The position numbers were made by a program, and so were the translations under genes. The notes below the pieces were generated by a model. The model worked only from the letters and a program-made list of their open reading frames with translations. It did no database searches and was not told the DNA's origin. Positions 8,718 to 17,147 of a DNA stretch of 39,329 nucleotides are shown piece by piece. The DNA comes from Candidatus Omnitrophota bacterium. GTDB lineage: Bacteria; Omnitrophota; Gorgyraeia; Gygaellales; Profunditerraquicolaceae. The stretch lies in NCBI GenBank assembly GCA_026387265.1, contig JAPLLZ010000028.1, positions 5,009-44,337 of the forward strand, written 5' to 3'. The first letter of the stretch is position 1. Every line of letters begins with the position of its first letter.

Positions 8718-9722
8718 TTATGCATACTCCTTTAACAATCTAAGCTTTCCTGCTGCAGCTTGGGAATCAATGGATTTTTTTGCTAACTCCAGGCCTTGTG
8801 TGATTGTATCCGCCTTATCCGCCGCATATATCGCACAGGCAGCATTAAGTAAAACAATATCTCTGCAGCTACCTGTCTCTCCTGCTAGAACACCTTGAGC
8901 AATCTTTACGTTTTCTTTAATTGAACCACCTAATAAATCATCTAACCTTACGCGCTTTAAACCAAAATCCTCAGGCGTGATTTCATAATCTTTCAATAAA
9001 CCGTTTTTTACTTCAGTAACAAAAGTTTTATCCGTAGTAGAAACCTCATCCAATCCATCTGCACCATGAACTACCAAAACATGTTTAGAGCCTAAATTAT
9101 GTAAAACTTCAGCCAGCGGCCTGACCCAAGCCTTAGAATATACACCAATTAGCTGATTCGTCGCCCGTGCAGGATTAATTAACGGGCCCAGAATATTAAA
9201 TATCGTCTTTTGCGCAATTTGTTTTCTGGCCGGCATAACATAGCGCATCGCCGGATGTAAATTAGGCGCAAATAAAAAAGCAATACCAATTTCCTCAAGG
9301 CATTTTTTAATTTTTACCGTATCCATATTAATTTTAACGCCCAAAGCTTCTAAAATATCCGCGCTGCCGCACTTGCTGGATACAGACCGGTTGCCGTGTT
9401 TGGCTACCGTCACCCCGGCACCACTAGCCACCAAAGCCGTAATTGTGGAAATATTAAAAGTACCCTTTTTGTCTCCGCCGGTTCCGCAAGTATCCAGTAT
9501 ATTCGGTTTATCTACGATAATCGGCTCGACATATTGCAGCATAACATTTACCGCCGCAGTTAATTCGGCAACTGTTTCGCCTTTATTATTTAGGGAGGTT
9601 AAAAATGCAACGATATCAGCGGTATCCACTGCACCGCTTAAAATCTCCCGCATTACCTGTTGCATTTGCGGTTGAGTTAAACTCTCTTTATTAAGCAGTT
9701 GCTTAATGAGATCTTTAATCAT
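8718..9722 (-). CDS. trpD: Anthranilate phosphoribosyltransferase
   Basis: Transfers phosphoribose from PRPP to anthranilate. 334 residues, normal for the family. The PRPP-binding [14 protein letters not shown] is near residues 81-95. It is followed by [34 protein letters not shown] for anthranilate binding, and the GPLINPA segment with the metal-binding DE pair in GLDEVS. It overlaps the trpG stop by 8 bases and is followed at once by trpC. Confidence 0.96.
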   Translation of the reverse strand: MIKDLIKQLLNKESLTQPQMQQVMREILSGAVDTADIVAFLTSLNNKGETVAELTAAVNVMLQYVEPIIVDKPNILDTCGTGGDKKGTFNISTITALVASGAGVTVAKHGNRSVSSKCGSADILEALGVKINMDTVKIKKCLEEIGIAFLFAPNLHPAMRYVMPARKQIAQKTIFNILGPLINPARATNQLIGVYSKAWVRPLAEVLHNLGSKHVLVVHGADGLDEVSTTDKTFVTEVKNGLLKDYEITPEDFGLKRVRLDDLLGGSIKENVKIAQGVLAGETGSCRDIVLLNAACAIYAADKADTITQGLELAKKSIDSQAAAGKLRLLKEYA

Positions 9723-10284
9723 TTAATCTAATAAAATTATCCAGTATTGCTTTACCGCTCTTGGTCAAAATAGATTCCGGATGGAACTGCACCCCCCAAA
9801 GAGGGTATTTTTTGTGTTTTAGCCCCATAATTTCAGACTCGGATGTCCAAGCAGTAATCTCCAGGCAATCCGGTAAGCTCTTTTTTTCCACCAATAAAGA
9901 ATGGTAGCGTGTAGCCAAGAATGGGTTAGAAATATTTTTAAAAATATCTTTTTTATTATGATAAATTTTAGAAGTTTTGCCGTGCATTAGCCTCTTGGCT
10001 TGCACGATTTTTCCGCCAAAACAATAACCAATCGCCTGATGCCCCAGGCAAACCCCCAAGATCGGAACCTTTCCGCAGAACTCTTTAATTACTGAGCAAG
10101 AAATTCCGGCATCTTCCGGTCTTCCGGGCCCCGGAGAAATAACTATTCTTTGCGGATTAAACTTCTTAATCCCCTCTAGAGTAATCGCATCATTACGGTA
10201 AACCTTAACCACCTGGCCTAATTCTCCTAAATATTGCACTAGATTATACGTAAATGAATCATAGTTATCAATCATTAAAATCAT
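9715..10284 (-). CDS. trpG: Anthranilate synthase glutamine amidotransferase subunit
   Basis: Class I glutamine amidotransferase that supplies ammonia to anthranilate synthase component I. The triad is visible: nucleophile Cys79 in [13 protein letters not shown], then His168 and Glu170 in VQFHPES. The oxyanion-strand motif [11 protein letters not shown] is near 50-60. ATG at 10284 shares ATGA with the murA stop and has GGAGA eight bases upstream; the ORF opens upstream at 10299 but the added residues are not family-like. The partner TrpE is not in this window. PabA is a close alternative, and some TrpG proteins serve both pathways, but the trp context favours TrpG. Confidence 0.93.
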   Translation of the reverse strand: MILMIDNYDSFTYNLVQYLGELGQVVKVYRNDAITLEGIKKFNPQRIVISPGPGRPEDAGISCSVIKEFCGKVPILGVCLGHQAIGYCFGGKIVQAKRLMHGKTSKIYHNKKDIFKNISNPFLATRYHSLLVEKKSLPDCLEITAWTSESEIMGLKHKKYPLWGVQFHPESILTKSGKAILDNFIRLND

Positions 10285-11501
10285 TCTTTTTCTCTCCAAA
10301 CTTTAGCGCCCAAATTAATCAGTTTTTGTTCAATGAATTCATACCCGCGCTCTAAATGATAAATCCTAGAAATTGATGTCTTGCCGCAAGCCGCTAAACC
10401 AGCAAGCACTAAACCGGCAGAAGCACGCAAATCAGACGCCATTACCGGAGCACCGGATTGGATATGCGCACCCATACGATTAAGTTCAGCTACATGCATA
10501 AACCTGTCCGGATAAATCTTTTCGGTAATTACGCTAATCCCGCCGGTAACCGACATCAGGCTCATCATCTGCGCCTGCATATCTGTAGGAAATCCCGGAT
10601 ATGGCAGAGTAGTTATATTTACCGACCTTAATTTTCTATTCCCTTTAACCCGTAAAGCTCCATCAGTCCGTTCAATATGCGCGCCCGCCTCACTTAGTTT
10701 ATCAATCAAAGCCCCCAAATGCTGATATTGCACATTTCTAACTAAAACATCTCCTCCGGTAATCAGTGCGGCTAAAATTAATGTTCCTGCCTCGATACGA
10801 TCAGGAATTATTGAATGCGTGGCACCATGCAAATGTTTTACTCCTTCAATTTCAATTACCGGTGTACCATGCCCCTTAATTTTTGCGCCCATTTTAATCA
10901 AAAATTCCGCCAAGTCGGCTACTTCCGGCTCACAAGCTGCCGATTCAATCACTGTTTTACCGGATGCTAATACCGCCGCCATCATTACGTTATCCGTAGC
11001 TAGAACTGATGAACCATAAACTCCGCCTAGGTAAATGTAGGTCCCGCGTAACTTACTTGTCTTGGCAATCACATAACCTGAATCAATACTGATATCAGCG
11101 CCTAAAGCCCGGATGCCTTTAAGGTGTAAATCAACCGGCCGTACGCCAATAACACAGCCACCGGGAAGTGAAACTTTAGCTTTTTTTAATTTGCCTAAAA
11201 GCGGCCCCAAAACACAAAATGAAGCACGCATGGTTGAAACTAATTTATATTCAGCAATATAATTTGAAGTTTTACCGGCAGTAATACTAACCCTACCCTT
11301 ATCAAACTCCGCAATTTTCCCTAACGCACGCAAAATCTTAAGCATACTGTTGGTGTCGCGTAAATTCGGCACGCCCTTAATTACACAAGGTTCATCCGTA
11401 AGCAAAGTTGCAGCCAATATTGGTAACACGGCGTTTTTGGCTCCGGAAACGGTAACCTCTCCTTTTAATTTTACTCCGCCCTCAATAATTAATTTATCCA
11501 T
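10281..11501 (-). CDS. murA: UDP-N-acetylglucosamine 1-carboxyvinyltransferase, with an apparent internal deletion
   Basis: First committed step of peptidoglycan synthesis, using PEP. The two-lobed EPT fold is recognisable: [20 protein letters not shown] at the N-terminus, the active-site loop [13 protein letters not shown] with Cys116 (the fosfomycin-sensitive cysteine form), and [13 protein letters not shown] and IYHLERGYE near the C-terminus. At residue 348 RMGAHIQ joins SGAPVMASD directly. Family members carry about 16 more residues here, a beta hairpin of the type EGNTAIVTGVEKL. The 406-residue length is short by that amount and the frame is intact. ATG has GGAG nine bases upstream. It is fused by overlap to trpG. 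Confidence 0.95.
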   Translation of the reverse strand: MDKLIIEGGVKLKGEVTVSGAKNAVLPILAATLLTDEPCVIKGVPNLRDTNSMLKILRALGKIAEFDKGRVSITAGKTSNYIAEYKLVSTMRASFCVLGPLLGKLKKAKVSLPGGCVIGVRPVDLHLKGIRALGADISIDSGYVIAKTSKLRGTYIYLGGVYGSSVLATDNVMMAAVLASGKTVIESAACEPEVADLAEFLIKMGAKIKGHGTPVIEIEGVKHLHGATHSIIPDRIEAGTLILAALITGGDVLVRNVQYQHLGALIDKLSEAGAHIERTDGALRVKGNRKLRSVNITTLPYPGFPTDMQAQMMSLMSVTGGISVITEKIYPDRFMHVAELNRMGAHIQSGAPVMASDLRASAGLVLAGLAACGKTSISRIYHLERGYEFIEQKLINLGAKVWREKE

Positions 11502-11516
11502 ATATTTAGACTCCCA

Positions 11517-11655
11517 ATCCTAAAACTCGAAATTCTAAACCCTAAATCCTAAACAAATCTTAAATCCGAAACCCTAAAGGTAATGTTTAGTTTCGAGTTT
11601 AAGGTTTCGAGTTTGTTTAGAGTTTAGAATTTCGTGTTTCGGGTTTAAGGTTTTT
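11517..11655. repeat. CTAAA-rich inverted-repeat element, copy 1 (murA-prmC)
   Basis: The left arm (about 11517-11580) is full of CTAAA/CCTAAA units; the right arm (about 11585-11655) is its imperfect complement (TTTAGAG, TTTCGAG). It shares the 16-mer CTAAATCCTAAACAAA and the segments TTTGTTTAGAGTTT and TTCGTGTTTCG with the copy at 34512-34650. The right arm runs into prmC and encodes its final residues. Confidence 0.85.
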
Positions 11656-12432
11656 AGCTGCCATCACTCTCTCTTTATTATTATAATCCTTAATTACTTC
11701 TATTATCTCAAAATTTTTCGATTTCCTTAGTATATTTTCTATTGCACTACGCTGACCCAAACCCATCTCTAGGATTAAAAAACCATCTTCTTTCAAATAG
11801 CCCGCTGCCTGGCTAACTATGCGCCGGTAAAAATTTAAACCATCAATACCCGCCTCTAAAGCTAGGGCTGGCTCGAAAAATATTTCCCTGGCTAAACTGC
11901 TAAACTCTCCTGAAGCTACATATGGTGGATTACTGATGATTAAATCAAACTTTACCTTTTTGTTTTCTAATGATTTAAAAATATCCGAAAGTAAAAATTT
12001 AATTTTCACTTTATGTAAATCTGCGTTTTCTTTAGCCAGTTGTAAAGCTTGAGAAGATATATCCGTAGCCCAAACAAGCGCCCGCGGAAGCAATTTAGCG
12101 ATAGAAACAGCAATGCAGCCGCTGCCTGTACACAAATCAAGAATTTTTAACCCGGTAGTTTTGCTATTTAATTTTAATCTCTCCAGTGCACAATTAACCA
12201 ATATCTCTGTTTCCGGTCGGGGAATTAAAGCGCGCTGGTCAATTTTAAACTCAAACCCCATAAACTCAGTTAATCCTAAAATGTATTGCAAAGGTTCACC
12301 GTTGATCCTGCGCCTTAGTATCTGAGAAACCTGAACAGATTTTTCTTTATCTAAACAGACCTCTTTATTTAAATATAAAGATAAGCGGTCACAATTTAAA
12401 ACATGCGTTAAAACTAATTCAGCTTCGTTCAT
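11617..12432 (-). CDS. prmC: Peptide chain release factor N5-glutamine methyltransferase
   Basis: Methylates the GGQ glutamine of release factors; its substrate PrfA is encoded directly upstream with a 14-base overlap. The SAM-binding motif is [16 protein letters not shown] and the active-site tetrad is NPPY in [11 protein letters not shown]. 271 residues. Two oddities: the protein starts at AELVLTHVL, about 20-25 residues later than most PrmC proteins, and no longer in-frame start exists (a stop lies 8 codons upstream). The last ~11 residues ([11 protein letters not shown]) are encoded by the right arm of the CTAAA-rich repeat. The catalytic core looks complete. Confidence 0.94.
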   Translation of the reverse strand: MNEAELVLTHVLNCDRLSLYLNKEVCLDKEKSVQVSQILRRRINGEPLQYILGLTEFMGFEFKIDQRALIPRPETEILVNCALERLKLNSKTTGLKILDLCTGSGCIAVSIAKLLPRALVWATDISSQALQLAKENADLHKVKIKFLLSDIFKSLENKKVKFDLIISNPPYVASGEFSSLAREIFFEPALALEAGIDGLNFYRRIVSQAAGYLKEDGFLILEMGLGQRSAIENILRKSKNFEIIEVIKDYNNKERVMAAKNLKPETRNSKL

Positions 12433-13483
12433 TTTTCTTCTCTTGCTCTGCTTTTAATAAAACCTCGAACAACTCATCCATCTGCCCCTCAAGAATTCCT
12501 TCTAGCTGATGTGAAGTAAAATTAATCCGGTGGTCCGTAACCCGGCGATCCGGAAAATTATAAGTGCGGATCTTTTCGCTGCGGTCTCCTGTGCCAATCT
12601 GAGTTTTCCTGGCACTAGACAATCTTTTTGCTTCGGTTTCGACTTTTACCTCTAATATCCGGGCACGCAAAACCCGCATTGCCTTTGCCTTATTCTTAAT
12701 CTGCGAACGCTCATCCTGACAGGCAACAACAGTACCGGTAGGAATATGCGTAATCCTTACGGCTGAATCAGTCTTCTGCATATGCTGCCCGCCTGGGCCG
12801 CTTGAGCGGTATGTATCAATTCTTAAATCTTTGGGCTCAATTACTAAATCAATCTCTTCCGGTTCCATTAATACCGCCACCGTGGCCGTGGAAGTATGAA
12901 TACGGCCTTGCGACTCTGTTGTCGGAACCCGCTGCACACGATGTACTCCGCTTTCAAATTTTAGACAGCGGAAAGAATCTTTACCTTTTACACTAAAGAC
13001 TATTTCTTTAATCCCTCCAGCTTCATTAATACTGGAATACATCGGTTCAATTACCCAGCCTTTATTATCGGCGTATTTTGAATACATCCGATAAAGCACC
13101 GCCGCAAAAAGCCCGGCTTCATCACCACCGGTACCTTGGCGAATCTCCATGATACAATCTCGCCCGGCATCTTTATCTTCTCCGGCTAAAATCTTATCCA
13201 GCTTTTGCTCAAGATCAACCTTTTTCTGCTCCAGATCTTTTTCTTCGGCCTGCGCTAATTCCATAAAATCCTGGGCGTGTTTACCCAGCATTACTGTTTC
13301 CAGATCAGAAATTTCCTTAAGCAAATTTTTATATTCCCGATATAAAGAAACTGTCGATTTCAAATCCGAAAGCTCCTTAGCCAACTTATTATAAGTCTGG
13401 CGGTCAGTAATTTGCTCATGGTTTCCCAAAAGCTGTTCCAGCTCCTGATAGCGGGCAACTGTCTTTTCTAATTGTTGGTACAT
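12419..13483 (-). CDS. prfA: Peptide chain release factor 1
   Basis: Recognises UAA and UAG and triggers peptide release. 354 residues, normal. The GGQ motif is in [17 protein letters not shown] near residue 230, the catalytic loop. Upstream are the conserved [16 protein letters not shown] and [20 protein letters not shown] segments; the anticodon-mimic region is inside the latter (the PxT-type PTT identifies RF1 rather than RF2). No frameshift of the RF2 kind is present. AAGG is about 10 bases before the ATG. It overlaps prmC, which modifies this protein. Confidence 0.96.
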   Translation of the reverse strand: MYQQLEKTVARYQELEQLLGNHEQITDRQTYNKLAKELSDLKSTVSLYREYKNLLKEISDLETVMLGKHAQDFMELAQAEEKDLEQKKVDLEQKLDKILAGEDKDAGRDCIMEIRQGTGGDEAGLFAAVLYRMYSKYADNKGWVIEPMYSSINEAGGIKEIVFSVKGKDSFRCLKFESGVHRVQRVPTTESQGRIHTSTATVAVLMEPEEIDLVIEPKDLRIDTYRSSGPGGQHMQKTDSAVRITHIPTGTVVACQDERSQIKNKAKAMRVLRARILEVKVETEAKRLSSARKTQIGTGDRSEKIRTYNFPDRRVTDHRINFTSHQLEGILEGQMDELFEVLLKAEQEKKNERS

Positions 13484-13515
13484 AGCTTAGATACCTTGGC
13501 TTAAGAATTAACAAG

Positions 13516-13592
13516 ATCCTCGCTCGCTCTGCTCGCGAGGATAAATTCGCACATAAACTTACGTCGCGCTTTGCGCTCCGTAAGTTTAGTGC
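13516..13592. repeat. Two adjacent hairpins between rpmE and prfA
   Basis: Hairpin A: ATCCTCGC at 13516-13523 pairs with 13535-13542. Hairpin B: TAAACTTACG at 13554-13563 pairs with 13579-13588, with an inner GCGC/GCGC stem and outer GCAC/GTGC arms reaching the rpmE stop. Neither has a T-run on the transcript side, so they look like palindromic repeats rather than standard terminators. Confidence 0.7.
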
Positions 13593-13796
13593 TCATTTAT
13601 TTTTCGCATACTTCTTCACAAACTTATCCACGCGGCCGGCAGAATCTACCAGCTTTTGTTTTCCGGTAAAAAATGGATGACACTTTGAACAAATCTCCAC
13701 CCGGATACTGGGCTTAGTGGAACGGGTATGTACCGTCTCCCCGCAAGCACAGACAATGGTACTCTCTTTATAATTAGGATGAATTTTTTCTTTCAC
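13593..13796 (-). CDS. rpmE: 50S ribosomal protein L31 (zinc-binding form)
   Basis: 67 residues. [12 protein letters not shown] opens the family pattern. Four cysteines (Cys16 and Cys18 in VCACGE, Cys37 and Cys40 in CSKCHPF) mark the zinc-containing C+ type, and the conserved [21 protein letters not shown] follows. It starts at GTG 13796 with AGGAG seven bases upstream. It lies between rho and prfA, a common order of these genes in bacteria. Confidence 0.97.
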   Translation of the reverse strand: MKEKIHPNYKESTIVCACGETVHTRSTKPSIRVEICSKCHPFFTGKQKLVDSAGRVDKFVKKYAKNK

Positions 13797-13860
13797 TTTA
13801 CTGCTCCTTTCGTTAATAACTGGCTAATCAATAATTTTTACTTGCTTTATATGCTTTTTT

Positions 13861-13888
13861 GTAGAGACGCAAAATTTTGCGTCTCTAC
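13861..13888. repeat. Perfect 28-base palindrome between rho and rpmE
   Basis: GTAGAGACGCAAAA (13861-13874) is followed immediately by its exact reverse complement (13875-13888). It has no loop, so it can form a cruciform or a 12-bp hairpin with a tight turn. On the minus transcript it is followed by A residues, not U, so it is not a terminator for rho. Similar GTAGAGACG palindromes are known to me as dispersed repeats in several bacterial groups. Confidence 0.85.
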
Positions 13889-13925
13889 CTTATACCACCA
13901 ATGACACGGGAAAATTCCGAATCAC

Positions 13926-15185
13926 TTACTTTTGATTCATACTATTTAAGAACTCTTCGTTATTCTTGGTCTTACCCAATTTTTCAATCAACAACTCCAT
14001 TGCTTCCACATTATTCAGCTCATTGAGAACCTTCCTCAATATCCAGGTCTTGCTCAACACATCCGGCTTAACCAATAACTCTTCATGGCGGGTATTGGAA
14101 CGTTTAATGTCAATTGCCGGATATATCCTACGCTGGAAGAGATTACGATCCAACTGAGTTTCCATATTGCCTGTTCCCTTAAATTCTTCGAAAATAACCT
14201 CATCCATCCGGCTGCCTGTATCCACCAAAGCCGTAGCAATAATGGTTAAACTTCCGCCTTCATCTACAGCACGCGCCGCGCCAAAGAATCGTTTAGGTTT
14301 TTGTAAAGCATTAGAATCAATACCTCCGGAAAGAACCTTGCCGCTATGCGGAACTACGGCATTATAAGCCCGGGCCAGACGGGTAATACTATCCAAAAGA
14401 ACCACTACATCGCGCTTATGCTCCACCAGGCGTTTAGCTTTCTCTAAAACTATCTCAGCAACCTGTACGTGGCGTTCCGGCGGCTCATCAAAAGTTGACG
14501 AAATTACCTCGCCTTTAACATTTCGCTGCATATCCGTCACTTCCTCCGGCCGCTCATCAATCAAAAGAACAATCAAAATCACGTCCGGGTTATTACTGGT
14601 AATGGCGTTCGCGATTTTCTGCAACAAAACAGTTTTACCGCTATAAGGCTGAGCAACAATTAAACCACGCTGCCCCTTACCGATCGGAGTAAGTAACCCC
14701 ATAATCCGCATGGATAGCTCATCAGGCTTAGTTTCCATATTAAACGGCTCACGCGGATAAACCGGAGTAAGGTTGTCAAAAAGAACTTTTTCCTTTACTT
14801 CCTCGGGATTTTCAAAATTTACCGCTTCCACCTTAAGCAGAGCGAAATATTTTTCCCCTTCTTTAGGCGGACGAATCTGGCCGCTTACCGTGTCTCCTGT
14901 GCGTAATTCAAACTTGCGAATCTGTGACGGAGAAATATAAATATCATCCGGACAGGGTAAATAATTATAATTCGGGCTGCGTAAAAAACCAAATCCTTCC
15001 GAAAGAATCTCTAATACCCCCTCGCCAAACATTAACCCTTCCTTCTCTGCCTGGGCCTGAAGTATTTTAAAAATCAGATCCTGTTTTTTTAACCCGCTTG
15101 TACCACTGGCATTTAATTCTTTAGCCAGCTTATTTAATTCACTAATCTTCATGTTTTTTAGATTTTTAATATCTAACTTTTCCAC
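13926..15185 (-). CDS. rho: Transcription termination factor Rho
   Basis: Hexameric RNA-dependent ATPase that ends transcription. 419 residues. The N-terminal Rho_N helix bundle ([14 protein letters not shown]) is followed by the cold-shock-like RNA-binding domain with [18 protein letters not shown], then the ATPase core. Walker A is [12 protein letters not shown], a variant of the usual APPKAGKT, followed by [14 protein letters not shown] and the Q/R loops in [19 protein letters not shown]. The start is GTG 15185: GGAGG sits five bases upstream inside the coaE end, while the in-frame ATG at 15152 has no Shine-Dalgarno. It overlaps coaE by 13 bases. Confidence 0.97.
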   Translation of the reverse strand: MEKLDIKNLKNMKISELNKLAKELNASGTSGLKKQDLIFKILQAQAEKEGLMFGEGVLEILSEGFGFLRSPNYNYLPCPDDIYISPSQIRKFELRTGDTVSGQIRPPKEGEKYFALLKVEAVNFENPEEVKEKVLFDNLTPVYPREPFNMETKPDELSMRIMGLLTPIGKGQRGLIVAQPYSGKTVLLQKIANAITSNNPDVILIVLLIDERPEEVTDMQRNVKGEVISSTFDEPPERHVQVAEIVLEKAKRLVEHKRDVVVLLDSITRLARAYNAVVPHSGKVLSGGIDSNALQKPKRFFGAARAVDEGGSLTIIATALVDTGSRMDEVIFEEFKGTGNMETQLDRNLFQRRIYPAIDIKRSNTRHEELLVKPDVLSKTWILRKVLNELNNVEAMELLIEKLGKTKNNEEFLNSMNQK

Positions 15186-15781
15186 AACAACCTCCGTATT
15201 TTAACAACTTGTTTCCTGGTTTTACTTAACTGAACACTATTATCTATTATAAAATCCGCAAAACGCGACTTTGCTTTTTGCGAAATCTGGGATTTCATTC
15301 TTAACAACACCTGTTCCTTAGTTAATCCTAAGCTTTTCTGACTGCGCGTAATCTGCTGATGCTTTTTTGCAGTGACTACTACTAGTTTATCCACCATCCT
15401 GGTTAATCCAGCTTCCACAATTAAAGCTGCATCTAGAATTATGATCTTTTTATCAGAGTTACGAATACATATTTTAATCTTACGGATCAATTCCGGAAGA
15501 ATAATGCTGTTAAATTTAGCTAAAACCGGCTTATTGGAAAAAACTTTTTGCGATAACTTTGCGCGATCAATAGAATTATCCGGTTTAAGAATTTTGCGGC
15601 CAAACAATTTCAATATTTTCCTATAAACCGCTGTATCACTAGATAAAATCTTATGCCCCAGATAATCCGCATTAATTAAAAAACAATTTCTGGTCTTAAG
15701 CATCCTGGCTACTGTGCTTTTACCACAGGCAATATTACCAGTCACTCCGATAATAAATTTATTTTTTCTTGGTTTTGGCAT
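15173..15781 (-). CDS. coaE: Dephospho-CoA kinase
   Basis: Last step of coenzyme A synthesis. The P-loop is [19 protein letters not shown], followed by the DAD-like [25 protein letters not shown] and [10 protein letters not shown]. About 202 residues from ATG 15781. ATG at 15793 with a weak GGA upstream is equally possible; the ORF is open to 15838 but the extra residues lie inside glgA and are not family-like. It overlaps glgA upstream and rho downstream. Confidence 0.92.
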   Translation of the reverse strand: MPKPRKNKFIIGVTGNIACGKSTVARMLKTRNCFLINADYLGHKILSSDTAVYRKILKLFGRKILKPDNSIDRAKLSQKVFSNKPVLAKFNSIILPELIRKIKICIRNSDKKIIILDAALIVEAGLTRMVDKLVVVTAKKHQQITRSQKSLGLTKEQVLLRMKSQISQKAKSRFADFIIDNSVQLSKTRKQVVKIRRLLWKS

Positions 15782-17147
15782 ATAGCTGGACATACTTATC
15801 CGCTGAAATCTTCCAGGAAAAATTGCATTCCATAGCATTGCTCGCTAAAGAAGCCCATTTCTTCTTATTCTTAAATACGGATACCGCTTTACGAATTAAT
15901 TTTACCAATTCTTCTTTAGTGTATTGGCTAAAAACAAAACCATTGTTCCGGTTAATTGTATCCGCCAAGCCGCCAGTTTTAAAAACCAAAGGAATTGTTC
16001 CGTAATGCAAACTGATCAACTGCCCCAAACCACAGGGTTCATATTTCGAAGGCATCAGAAATATATCGCTGCCGGCATAAATTTTATGCGCCAGCGGGTC
16101 ATCAAATTTTAAATTCAAAGAAATAATTCTTGGATATCTTTTTGCTGCGGAGAGCAAGATCTCTTGATACTTTAAGTCTCCGGCTCCCAAAATAACTAAT
16201 TGCACATTCATTTTACAAATTTCATCCAGCCCGTCTGAAAGAATATCCAGCCCTTTTTGTTCCGCTAAGCGCGAAACAATACCTAAAACCGGTATATTTC
16301 TATCTAGAGGCAACCTGGAAATCTTTTGTAAATCTTCTTTATTTAAAACCTTATTTTCAGGGTTAACCGGGGAAAAATTCTGCATAATAAACCTATCCGT
16401 ATTCGGATCCCAGACAGAATAGTCCACTCCATTGAGAATTCCGCTTAAAACATTCCTACGCTCCCTTAATAACCCATCCAAACCAAACCCCAATTCTTTA
16501 GTTTGGATCTCGCTGGCATAAGTAGAACTGACTGTATTGATTGCGTCTGCAAAAACAATCCCTCCTTTTAGCAAATTCACTTTGTCATAAAATTCAAAAC
16601 CATCAATATCAAAAAGCTTACCGTCCAGTCCCAATTTAGAGAATTCTTCTTTAGGAAAAATCCCTTGATAACCAATATTGTGGAGGGTTAAAACACATTT
16701 CATTCTTTTATAAAAGATTTCATTGGAATATAAGCTCTTCAAATACGCCGCAATTAAACTAGCCTGCCAATCATGCAAATGTAGGATATCTGCAGAGAAA
16801 TTTATCTCTTTTAACAAATCCAGCGACCTACGGCAAAAGTAAGAAAACCGTTCTAAATTATCCGGGTAATCGCCATGCTTATCTCCGTAGAGCCCATCAC
16901 GTCCGAAATACTCTTTATTTTCTATAAAAAAGACTTTTATATTTTTACCGATAACCGCAGACGACACATCTTTGGAAATCTTGGTAATTTTCAGCTTAGC
17001 CTCTGTAATACATTTATAACCAGGCATAATTACAATTATTTCATGCCCACAATACTCTAAAGCTAAAGGTAAAGCCCCTGCCACATCCGCTAAACCTCCA
17101 GTTTTAGCAAAGGGCACAACCTCTGAAGCCACCATCGCTATCTTCAC
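15759..17147 (-). CDS. glgA: Glycogen synthase (ADP-glucose type, GT5)
   Basis: Adds glucose from ADP-glucose to growing alpha-1,4-glucan. 462 residues. The N-terminal KTGGLADVAGALP contains the ADP-glucose-binding KxGGL motif. GILNGVDYSVWDP is in the middle, and the C-terminal domain has GIVSRLAEQKGLDIL, PSKYEPCGLGQLISLHYG and a second KTGGLAD. The GTG start shares GTGA with the polA stop and has GGAGG seven bases upstream. After KTGGLADTI the loop before GFVF is about 8-10 residues shorter than usual. No glgB, glgC or phosphorylase gene is adjacent. Confidence 0.95.
   Translation of the reverse strand: MKIAMVASEVVPFAKTGGLADVAGALPLALEYCGHEIIVIMPGYKCITEAKLKITKISKDVSSAVIGKNIKVFFIENKEYFGRDGLYGDKHGDYPDNLERFSYFCRRSLDLLKEINFSADILHLHDWQASLIAAYLKSLYSNEIFYKRMKCVLTLHNIGYQGIFPKEEFSKLGLDGKLFDIDGFEFYDKVNLLKGGIVFADAINTVSSTYASEIQTKELGFGLDGLLRERRNVLSGILNGVDYSVWDPNTDRFIMQNFSPVNPENKVLNKEDLQKISRLPLDRNIPVLGIVSRLAEQKGLDILSDGLDEICKMNVQLVILGAGDLKYQEILLSAAKRYPRIISLNLKFDDPLAHKIYAGSDIFLMPSKYEPCGLGQLISLHYGTIPLVFKTGGLADTINRNNGFVFSQYTKEELVKLIRKAVSVFKNKKKWASLASNAMECNFSWKISADKYVQLYAKTKKK

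Noticed and set aside
9715-10284. Calling the amidotransferase PabA
   Set aside because: Sequence alone does not separate PabA from TrpG, but direct linkage to trpD, trpC, trpF, trpB and trpA favours TrpG.
10200-10300. A trp attenuator or T-box ahead of trpG
   Set aside because: trpG overlaps murA by four bases, so there is no leader, and no T-box motif is visible near murA.
13861-13888. Intrinsic terminator of rho
   Set aside because: The hairpin is followed by A residues on the transcript strand; the T-run lies on the other side.
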